From NCBI RefSeq assembly GCF_030272615.1, contig NC_081412.1:346276169-346340168 (forward strand): a stretch of DNA of 64,000 bases, given 5' to 3'. Below the pieces are notes generated by a model. The model was not told the DNA's origin and ran no database searches. It saw nothing but the letters and a program-made list of their open reading frames with translations. Below, in pieces: positions 22,199 through 31,400 of the stretch. The DNA is from Cryptomeria japonica (lineage: Eukaryota; Streptophyta; Pinopsida; Cupressales; Cupressaceae). The translations under genes were made by a program, and so were the position numbers. Position 1 is the stretch's first letter, and every line of letters starts with the position of its first letter.

Positions 22199-25100
22199 TG
22201 TGAGGCCCTACCCCGACTCATCTTGGCATTTCTATTATTTTCATGATGAGACTATTATGGATGCTTTATTTTTATGCATTATGGATTTAGAACTTATATG
22301 ATTCCATGATTTGGATAACATTGACGTATATTGATGCTTCATTTTTATGCATTATGGATATGAAACTTTATATGTTGCTAGAATAGAATTACTTTGAGAT
22401 GATGTATGTCATTATTGGATTTGCAGGACTTCATTATGATGATAGAAATAGGATGCTTATAATATGAATGGATCAATTTTGTGGATTATGATAATTGCTT
22501 ATGTGGATCAATTGGGATATATGAGATATTGATTTATTATTGTCAATTGTATAAGTGTTTGATGTGTATTCAAATTCATGTGTTTAATAATATATTTGTG
22601 GTTATTTGGAATTACTAATGTGTAAATTGAGATGTGCAGGAAAATTATCCATGTGACCATGGAAATAATATGGAGAACCAAACCTAGACCTATGTACATT
22701 TGTAATGATAGGGGTTGTCTATTTGGAGAGACAACACCCCATTTGTATTGTATTTTATTTGTGAAAGTAAATGATGCATGTCTGTTAAATTGATTTTATT
22801 AATTTGTGTAATCCTACAAGAGGCAAATTTCATGTGTGAATTTTATAATGTATTTTATTGTGTCACTTGACACATGTGCTGATTAGTGTCATTGACTTTG
22901 ACTTGTCTCTTGGAGGGAGTTTGTTTCTACCAAAGCCATTTCAAACATTTGAGTGTGGTCCCAAATTTGCCTTGGGTAGGGAGTCTTGGGAGTGGTCAAC
23001 TCAGGTTTGACCCGTAGGTTAACTTCAGTTGGGTTTCTAAGGGGTCAAATGGACTCCTAGGGTCAGTTTTAGGGCTTTTCCAAAGGTCCAAAGGGTATAC
23101 CTATGGGTTAGGGGTATTTTTAAACATGTGACTACTTCCATGTGACTGTTTAGTCACCTCAAAAAGTGGTTTTTCCAAGGTGAGCGAAAATTCAACTTAT
23201 AAGGTTCTTCCTAGGATAGACAACCTTCCCTTTTGGTGTTAGACTCTCTTCCCCATCCTCTCTTACCTTTTCTCTTTCCAGTTTTAGCAACATGTAAGAG
23301 GTTGGGAAGACCAACCAATGGGAACTCTCACTTTACCCAAGGGGTTGGGAAGAGTGAGAGAGGCCTTCTTAGGCAAGGATTAGGGACTTAGTGAGTAAAT
23401 CACCCACTCTCCATTGTTGGAGATCATGCAAAATTTTGAAGAATAGTTGTAGGATAGAATTTTTGGCCAAGTGTTGGCGAAGAGATTGTGTGGATTTGGG
23501 CTTCTCATCCCCAACTAAATCTATCAAACCTTTGGGCAGATTAAGGTTGGTTCTTACTCCCTTTTGTTTATGTTGTATATGTTTGTTTGGAGAAATGATT
23601 GTATGAGAAAAGTTGTTTATATGTATTTTGCTTTGTAGAAGAAAATGTAATTTCTTCCCTTTGTTTCTTTTTATGCTTTCTTGTATTGGGAGTGTCCAAG
23701 GCCTTCTACTCTTGGGAGAGTAGGATGGTCTTGGGGTGGAAGAAGTATGACAACCTTGGGTGAGAGGCTCTCCTTTATAGAGAGTGATCTCAAGGGTGTT
23801 CTTTGTGACCCTTGCTGCATAGCCTTGTGTATGCATTTGGGGGTCATAAGGGGAGAAGAAATGGCTTACATGCCTCTGGGGGGCATAAGGAAGAGGGAAT
23901 GTATTTTTTTTGTATTTGGTTGCCATGAGGTGGCTTGAGATGTTCCATGCTTGCAGTCTCCCCAATGGTATTTGGTCCACTTCCACCCGTGAAAAAATCA
24001 TCACAAGTTGTGGTGAAGTGTAGCCTTGGTTGGGAAAATTGTTGTTGAGTGTTTACCCCTTTGTTTGTTGTGAATGCTTGTGTGTAACCCGTCTAGTGCT
24101 TGGTTCTCCAAGCTTGGGGGTGGCTTCTAGTAAGCCTAGGCTGGGAGGTGAGCACTCCATGGTCAAGCCTTTTGTTCTATTTGCAGGTTGCTTGGGATAG
24201 GAAGGAAAAAGGAAGAAATTAGTTGCTGGTTTTTACTTGAGTTGCAGAAAAGATTTAAAAAAAAAAAAGAGTTGTATTTATTATTATAGCTTTGTAAAGG
24301 AAAGCCAAATGATGTATTTAGTTTCCAAAAGCAAGGAAATGTATGTATTTTATTTAAAGTTCTCTTTCAATGGAAAGAAGAAACTAGTAGGGTTTTTTAA
24401 ACCCATTTGTATTGTTATCTACATTGTATTTTAAATATGTTATAAAGAAATGCTTTATTCTATTAATTCACCTTTGCAAAAAGAATGTGTATTACTTTTA
24501 TCAAGTTTCTATAGTTACTAAAATGATATTGGTTGTAATCTTGTCATATAGAAAAATATAAGTTCATTTTATTTCTTCGAGTTGGTCTATTGAGATAGAT
24601 ACAAATACAATAAATGGTTAAGTAGGTTTAATATGCCTTCCTCTAAACTGATTTAAATGTTTCCTAGGCTAATATAGTTGCTGTGATAATTTATTACTTT
24701 TTGTCATTTAATTAATTGCAGGAAAATAAATCTAACTAGTGATACATTTCTAAAGTTGGCATCTTAGATTTGCAAAAGAAAAATATATGAAATGGAGCTT
24801 GCTGATTAGTGTTTACTTTAATAATAGTTACAGAATGCTTATAACATAAAAAAAAAATAAGGCAGAATATAAAACTCACATTTTTAGCCTATTAGAAATG
24901 AATATATCACCCATTATCATGCTGTAAATGAAATTATTAATTCCTACATGTATAAAAAGATTAATCAGAAAGGAAACTTAGAGTTTTGCTTAAAGCGTGT
25001 TATTGAAAATATATACCTATATATATATATATTTAAACATTTAAATATTATATTCTGGAAGACTATATATATTTCAAAAAAAAAAAATAGAGATCTATAT

Positions 25101-25893
25101 ACATACTTTTATATATATATATATATATGTTAAATGTATTTTAAAAAAAAGTAAATAAAAAAAAAATATATAGGAAACGAAGTTTTTTTTTTATGCAAAA
25201 AAATATTAACCAGCGGATTCGGTGAGGGCCGAACCCCTGTGCTTGTGCACAGAGGGCAGCGCGGCCCGTGCCGCGACTGTGGCTACCCACAGTGGACGGC
25301 TCGACACCGCCATTGTGGGCAACCACAGTGGTCGGCACGGGGTCCCCCACTGTGGGCAACCATAGTGGTAAGGGCTCCCGATCGCCACTGTGTTTACCCA
25401 CAGTGGGCGGCGCTCGGCCGCACTGTGGGCAAACACAGTGTCGCCCGGGGGTAACCCCACCCGACGTTCACTGTTCTGCCTTCGTTCTTGGCTGCCGCCG
25501 TCCCTCTTGGCCATTGCCCTTCCTGACTTCCATGGTTGCCACCTCCACTACCTGCACATTCACACACACACACAACACTACAACAAAAAATGAAACACAC
25601 ACATACACAAGCCCTAACCCAATTTTCGGGTTAGGACAAAACACATAGATAAATTGTATAAAAAAAAGAAACATGTGTGTGGGTTGAATAAAAAGTTACG
25701 GTTAGCATAGAGATTTTTTGTTCTTGTTTTAAAAAAAAAAAAAGAATAGAAAAGAAAAGGGGGGGAATACCCATTCAAATTTTGAATAGGGTTTTCCCCA
25801 TCCCTTTAACTTAATAATATATGTTAGTTTTTGTTTTAATAAAGGAACCTTTCATCCTTCATATATATATATATATATGAATATACATATATG

Positions 25894-25928
<35 letters not shown>

Positions 25929-26463
25929 GACAAATAATATCTAAATTTAGATTAATAGATTTGCGTTCATATTTCATATGTATGTATAAACATTTAAATA
26001 AGATTCCTTTAATTTTAAACTCTTTGGAGATTTTTCTCTAGAGATTTATAGTTGGTTTGTAAGTCATAATGGCCCTTTAGTTTGAGTTTGTTAGGCACTT
26101 TTTAATTAATGTTAATTTTGCAAAATAGGTTTAATAATCTAAGTGTTAGGACTCATTAATTTATTTCCTAGCAATTAAAAGGCCTTTATAGATTAATTAT
26201 TTCTCTTGACAATTTAATTTTGAACCTTGTTTAAATGAGTTAATTATTTATTCATTGATGGAATAATATTAACTCCTTGGGGAAACAACATCCCGTTTTA
26301 AAATATAAAATAGTTTTCACCAAATCAATTTAGTTTTTAGATTAGTTCAAAACTTAGTTAAGACAAGACTTTTTGTTGCGTTATTTAGCAAATTTAGTTT
26401 TATTAGGGTAAGTTTTTTTTAAAAAAAATTATTCTGTTTGTGCCCAAAAGTTTGGGCATGACA
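22199..26463 (+). repeat. Chromovirus 3' LTR (4,265 bp)
   Basis: It begins right after the purine tract and ends at the TAGTC duplication. It differs from the 5' copy by scattered, mostly C/T or G/A substitutions. It also has a much shorter TA tract (about 25,111-25,128) and one extra stem-loop unit in the GC-rich island. These differences date from after insertion. Confidence 0.95.
25273..25441. repeat. GC-rich stem-loop cluster in the 3' LTR, five units
   Basis: Same inverted-repeat family as in the 5' LTR, at about 25,273, 25,310, 25,347, 25,385 and 25,418. The unit near 25,347 and its flank are missing from the 5' LTR, so unit number changed by slippage or unequal exchange after insertion. 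Confidence 0.8.
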
Positions 26464-27092
26464 TAGTCAACTCCCCAACTGGCAAATGAAAGGTATTATG
26501 CTCTAAATGAAACCGCTCTACCAACGCTGTGAGCATCCTATGGTTCACATGGATATCAGGTAACCTCATCAGGTGGGTCAAGCCACACATATCAACATGA
26601 GCCTGCTCAACCTCAGACAAATCACGAACCAAAGCCATCGTGGGAGGATATACACATCTGAAGAGCACAAGAGGTAAGCACACCTGCAAAAAAAAAAACC
26701 CAACAACGATCATCAGAAAACATTCCAAATGAGCCTACAAGAGAAGTTAAACATCACACAAATCCAAATAAGTCAAATGAAAAAGCAAAATTTCATGTTT
26801 ACACTTTCAAAAATGATCACTGTCTTTCGAACGACAAAACACAGTCAAACAACATCTCGTATGAGTCAGGAATGGCTCTCGTACGAGTAAACGGCCTCGA
26901 ACGACAAACTTTTACACATCGTATGACAAAATGGTCTTTTAATAGACCTGTCGTATGACATGAGGGTGAATCCCATACGACAAATCTAATGGCTTCAAAC
27001 AATAAAAGACAATTTGTCAGTTTCTCGTACGAGATAGGATCCTGTCTCGCACGATAAACCACGACACCCGACCCAAAACCCATGAAAAACAT
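26464..27092 (-). pseudogene. Antisense PMD frame of element A, 5' half
   Basis: The minus-strand frame from about 26,728 to 26,469 carries the N-terminal PMD blocks: V-D-M-C-G-L-T-H-L, then L-V-E-R-F-H and H-L-P-V-G-E-L-T, where it meets the chromovirus. Dropping the insert and one TSD copy joins it in frame to the half ending at 12,953. A separate minus-strand frame at 27,092-26,817 is translated motif repeat and probably is not protein. The true start codon is uncertain; the ATG at 26,728 is one candidate, another is the M of T-M-A-L-V near 26,640. Confidence 0.75.
26820..27065. repeat. Palindromic CGTACGAG motif cluster upstream of the PMD frame
   Basis: About ten degenerate copies of CTCGTACGAG, TCGTATGAC or TCGAACGAC occur at 15- to 40-base intervals. 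Relative to the PMD frame they lie just upstream, in its presumed leader. They match the motif at 1171-1452. Confidence 0.7.
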
Positions 27093-27816
27093 GAAAAATA
27101 AACAAAAGAATTCAAAATTGGAAATATAAAGAGGCTAAAGATCGATCACTTACCGTTGGCTCGTAGTTTCGGGGTCGATTGTGACGTCTCTGGCACTCAA
27201 ATCGATGCTGACAAGTAGGGACCACAATTTTTCTTCGCAGAAGGCTTTTTGAATTTTCAAACTTGGAGGGTTAAAATGATTTGAAAATGACACTTTCGTC
27301 CTATATATAGCCTAAAACATAATTTTTCAACTTGCTCCGATGGTCATGAAAATTGTACCCCTAGCTAATGTGCCTACTCTGATTCCATTTTCGAGATCGA
27401 AATCAAAATTCGAGATCATTTTGCTAGTCAAATTCACAATTTTGACCACTTAGCGCTTTTTTCATCAAATGCTCATTCTTTCTTCAAATTGCGCTCAATT
27501 TCAATGCTGAATCTTAATTCAATTTCGTTCTACACATCAACATTACAATCAACTCTACGCTCAATTTCTTATCAATCATCACCAGAATTTTCAAAAAAAA
27601 ATAAAATCCTCAGAATCAATTTGTGCTCAAATAAGTTATTTTTGCCACACAATTGCCTATAATCAATCCCTCACTATCTTTCGATTTCTCTCCCGAGGGG
27701 GCATACTCACGACCTTATGACTTCACATCTCACAAGTCGAGAAATTTTTCAAATCTTCATCAAAAGTCGAGCAAAATCTTTCCAATTAAAGAAAAAAGTC
27801 CTTATTGCTAAGGGGC

Positions 27817-27985
27817 ATCTCAACTTCATCGCTTCACATCAAGTTGAGATCTCTCGATCATCTGAATCAAATCATTCGCTAGGGGCATATCAGTTTCATC
27901 ACTTCAAATCAAGCTGATATTTGTCTTTCATTTGAATTAATCTCTTAATATTAATCAGTTTCATCGGTTCAAATCAAACTGATTA
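27817..27985. repeat. Three stem-loops with a shared loop and different stems
   Basis: Stems of 10 bp enclose 14-base loops at 27,817-27,850, 27,887-27,920 and 27,952-27,985. Left arms are ATCTCAACTT, ATATCAGTTT and TAATCAGTTT. Right arms are AAGTTGAGAT, AAGCTGATAT and AAACTGATTA. Loops follow CATCRSTTCAMATC. The first and third stems are perfect; the second has one G-T pair. Spacing is 65-70 bp. Confidence 0.85.
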
Positions 27986-28039
27986 TTCGTTTAAACTCAA
28001 TCAAAAGTTTAAAGAGTTTCTTTGATCACACTCAATCTA

Positions 28040-28360
28040 AGCAGGTGTTCAGTATTCATTTCTTGATCAAGCTGAATGGTTTATTCTTCGCTCATCGTGT
28101 CTTGATCAATCAAGTTCAAGATCGATTTTTATCATCACTCATTGCATCTAAGATCAATCAAGTTCTAGATCAGTAAGATCCACTTCTTGATCAATAAAGT
28201 TCAAGTTTGGTATCTTTGTTTTCTATCGTTCCTCAGTTCAATCAAGTTCGGGATCGGTATCACTTTAATCAGACTTCATTCAGCTTTGTCACTTCGAATC
28301 AAACTAAACACCTTGCTTTTCATCTAGTTCGTGATCAATCAAGTTCAGAACTGGCATCTC
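28040..28360. repeat. Degenerate array with GATCAATCAAGTT core and short stems
   Basis: The core recurs near 28,104, 28,152, 28,190, 28,238 and 28,332, about 45 bases apart. Flanks are inverted repeats that differ from unit to unit, for example CTTGA/TCAAG, ATCTA/TAGAT and CTAGTTC/GAACTGG. Degenerate, so confidence is moderate. Confidence 0.6.
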
Positions 28361-28422
28361 CTAGACATCACACATTCTTTGAATCAAAGCGCTGCTCGCA
28401 CATTAATTCAAAGAGGGGCAAA

Positions 28423-29550
28423 TGTAATACCCTAAAATTGGTCATCTAAACCATGGGCCCCTAATCTTGACAACATCACCAAGGTCCTAACCAAAGGCAA
28501 TTAAATTAATCTTGAGCACATTATTAATTCTTTAATTATCAAAAATCACATGGCAAATCAACTACTCAACATTAATTAAATATTTATTTAATTAATCAAA
28601 TCATTTCCAAGAATATCATTTTGATCAATTATCCCATTTTAATTTATTAAATATCCTCGCATATTTAATTAATTAATAAATTTGCCATTCGATCATGCAA
28701 AAAAGATTAATTTATTACAAAAGGATTAATTTTAATTGAAAATAAAACAAAAAAAAGAATTTAATTGAGAGAGAAATCAAACTTGAGATATTATTTCTTT
28801 TTCTAAATTTAGAACTTGAAATCAGAAAAGCAATTTAATTGAATTATTGAATTATCCTCTAAAATTGGAACTTAAAGCTCTCCAAAATAGAAAAAGAAGT
28901 TTAGTTGCATTGAAAAGACCTTTTTCTTGAATAAATTAAAGAATTATCTATTTTTATCAGATATGCATGGAATTAATTTATTATTATTTTTCAATGCAAC
29001 TTGGACTTCTAATTTGAATGCATTTCAATTAAACTATAATTGGAATCTATCTCAAGGTTAACTGAACATGATTTCCTAATTATTTCAATTAATCCTAAAT
29101 TGAGGTTTTTCTCTTGTGATTCTCTATAAATTCAGTCTTCAGCTCTCATTCCAATTCACCCCAGAGATTTTTGAGAACATGCTTGGAGATTATTATCACG
29201 CTAATTTCGCTCTGGAGTCATTGAAAATTATTATGCTTTTTTAGATTATTTGCATCCATTTTACATTCATTATTGCTTGCATCCATTGTTACTTGAATTG
29301 ATTATTATTGCTTGAATTATTCATCCATCTTGCATCCATATAACTTAATATCATATAGATTAAATCCTTCGTCTTGGTGTAGTCTAGTCACTGGTATTGC
29401 TTATAAAATCTGAGAGCAATCTTATACTCGCATCTTTTAGAAGGCAATTAGTCATTTTTCTATGGTTTATTTCTTATTGATTATTGATTACTAACCATGC
29501 ATATAATGACTTAATTGAAGTGTTGTACTTGCAGCTACAGGTTCACTTTT
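28423..29550 (+). repeat. Element A 3' LTR (right end uncertain)
   Basis: It starts TGTAATACCCTAAAATTGG directly after the purine tract AAAGAGGGGCAAA. It is AT-rich with many TTAATTAA segments and contains a TATA box at 29,125. The right end is a guess near the ACAGGTTCA at 29,541-29,549, because the partner LTR is outside the window. Confidence 0.65.
29125..29130 (+). promoter_or_regulatory. Probable TATA box of element A LTR
   Basis: TATAAA inside TCTCTATAAATTC, about 700 bases into the LTR, well placed for a U3 promoter. Confidence 0.5.
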
Positions 29551-30150
29551 TCACACACACACACACACTATTACTTTAGCATTGAAGAAAATTTCAATCC
29601 ATTTTTTTATCTTTGTTTTATTCGATCTCGAATCGACATTTAAAATATATTGATTTTTTTCAAATAGACTAACACTTTTCTCTGTAGGTACTAAATCTAG
29701 ATATTGAACTTCATACATAAATATTTATCCATTACTATAATTTACAAATAAAATACAAATGCCTATATCCACCTTTATTATAATTTAAATAAATAGAATT
29801 AAACTATATTTCTATATGATATAATAGGACTACATAGAAAATTCTGTTTTTAAGATATTCTGATTTGGGTACCGGAATCTATTGAATTAAAAAAGGATTT
29901 AAATGTTGGATCCTACATATATTAGATCAATTAATGATGTATTGATATTGATATATATTCTATCTATAAGGCGGCATAAATCGATATGAATATTTAACTA
30001 TTTAATCATATAAAGTAGTAACTACTTTACTAAAATATATAATAATTATTGAATGGCATAGCATTTATCTCAACATTTATATAGTTCGTTGGGATCAATT
30101 CGAACCATTCAAATTCAAATATAATTCAAAGTTCTGACTATTCAAAAACT

Positions 30151-30250
30151 TATTAGAAACACGAGACAACCAATACAAAATAGAACAAAATCTTCTGCTC
30201 TTAGAGGATGCCCTCATGGTAAAGGAGTATGTGCCAGGGTGTATGTGCGA
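30151..30250 (+). pseudogene. rps12: Plastid rps12 5' exon fragment
   Basis: Translation in one frame gives [13 protein letters not shown], then N-R-T-K-S and A-L-R-G-C-P, matching exon 1 of plastid ribosomal protein S12, whose exons are trans-spliced. The start codon region is damaged. After V-Y the sequence GTGCGACTCG fits the 5' end of a group II intron, so the exon boundary seems kept. Not functional in the nucleus as placed. Confidence 0.85.
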
Positions 30251-30261
30251 CTCGTTTAGGT

Positions 30262-30505
30262 CTATTTTTTTTAATCCTACCCGTAAAAGTCATGGGCATC
30301 CTACATATATATTTCATAATAGTTTAGACGTGACTATCAATAATCAATATGAAGTACAAAACCTAACGATTCCACCAGAGAGTTTTCTATTCATTCGGAA
30401 TAATCAACTCGTCAAATCGGAACAAGTAATTGCTGAGGTTCGTGCTGAAAGATCCCCCTTTAAAGAAAAAGTCTAGAAACATATATATTCTGACTTGACA
30501 GGCCA
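30262..30505 (+). pseudogene. rpoC2: Plastid rpoC2 fragment
   Basis: The frame reads N-P-T-R-K-S-H-G-H-P, then L-T-I-P-P-E-S-F-L, E-Q-V-I-A-E-V-R-A and F-K-E-K-V, and after a TAG at 30,474, K-H-I-Y-S-D. This matches an internal segment of the plastid RNA polymerase beta'' subunit. The TAG replaces an Arg codon of relatives. About 80 codons survive. Confidence 0.85.
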
Positions 30506-31030
30506 CTCTCGAGCTATATCTCCCCATCATTCTTTATCGCTTTATTTGTCTCTCTCAATACTAGAGGATTAAAAATAATCTTCCCACTCTTGAGCTATAT
30601 CTCCCCATCTCTCTATCAACACTGGAGGATTAAAAATAATCTTCCCACTCTTGAGCTATATCTCCCCACTTTTCTTTGTTTGTATATCTCTTTTTAACAC
30701 TGGAGATAGAGACAAATTAAAATAAATTTCTTTTTAATCCTCCAGTGTTGAGAGAGACAAATTAAAAAATAATCTCCCCACTCTCGAACTATATCTCCCC
30801 ATCTCTCCCATGGTTGCTCCCTCCATGTCCCCCTATCTAACACACAAAAATTTTCTTCCCATACATCTCTTTTTATATGTCTTTTTTAATTTGTCTCTAT
30901 CTCCAGTGTTAAAAAGAGATAAAAATAATCTCCCCTCTCTCAAGCTATATCTCCCCATCATTCTTGATTTTTAATTTGTCTCTCTCAACACTGGAGGATT
31001 AAAAATAATCTCCCCACTCTCACTATATTT
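30506..31030. repeat. Short interspersed repeat block, direct and inverted units
   Basis: Units such as AACACTGGAGGATTAAAAAT and GAGCTATATCTCCCCA recur near 30,510, 30,590, 30,650, 30,780, 30,945 and 30,985. An inverted pair around 30,700-30,750 (AACACTGGAG and CTCCAGTGTT) shows that part of the block has flipped. Confidence 0.7.
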
Positions 31031-31400
31031 CCTATACCTCTATCTCTCTATTGCTCTATCTTGCCATATATCTCTCTCTCTATCTATCCCTCCACCTCTT
31101 CCTCTATATCTATTCCTCCCTATGTCTCCCTCTTGATCTCCCTATCTCTATCTCTTTATCTCTCTACATATTTCTATATATTTGTCTCCCTCATCCTATA
31201 TTTCTTTGTCTTTATCTCTACTTATATCTCCCTCTCTCTTCCTCTTTCTAGACCTTTATATCTATATATCTTTTCCTCTCAATCTCTCAATCTCGATATT
31301 TCTTTTTCCATCTCTCCCTCTATCTCAATCTCATTATATCTCCATATCTCTCTACCCTATATATGTACCCTTGTCTACCCCTATATCTTTGTCCACCAAA
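31031..31400. repeat. CT/AT-rich simple-sequence tract
   Basis: Degenerate (CTATCTCT)n pyrimidine-rich DNA. The three overlapping open frames across it are Ser/Leu/Tyr-rich artefacts of the repeat. Confidence 0.85.

Larger units (their letters stand above)
27093..28422 (+). other. Element A untranslated zone with stem-loop arrays
   Basis: No protein is supported. It includes a GAGGGGGCATAC purine segment near 27,696, three strong stem-loops (27,817-27,985), weaker ones to about 28,360, and the purine tract AAGAGGGGCAAA just before the 3' LTR at 28,423. Confidence 0.65.
29690..30505 (+). other. Plastid-derived nuclear insert (NUPT)
   Basis: Two plastid genes are recognisable back to back (next two entries). 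The AT-rich stretch before them (29,690-30,150) reads like plastid spacer DNA, but I cannot name it. The left edge is uncertain. The open frame at 30,216-30,476 starts in rps12 sequence and continues into rpoC2, so it is not a real protein. Confidence 0.7.

Noticed and set aside
27817-28360. CRISPR-like array of spaced repeats
   Set aside because: Repeats are degenerate, structured and located in a plant retrotransposon; spacers are not unique inserts.
30216-30476. Intact-looking 86-residue protein
   Set aside because: It is a chance fusion of rps12 DNA read out of frame with an rpoC2 fragment.
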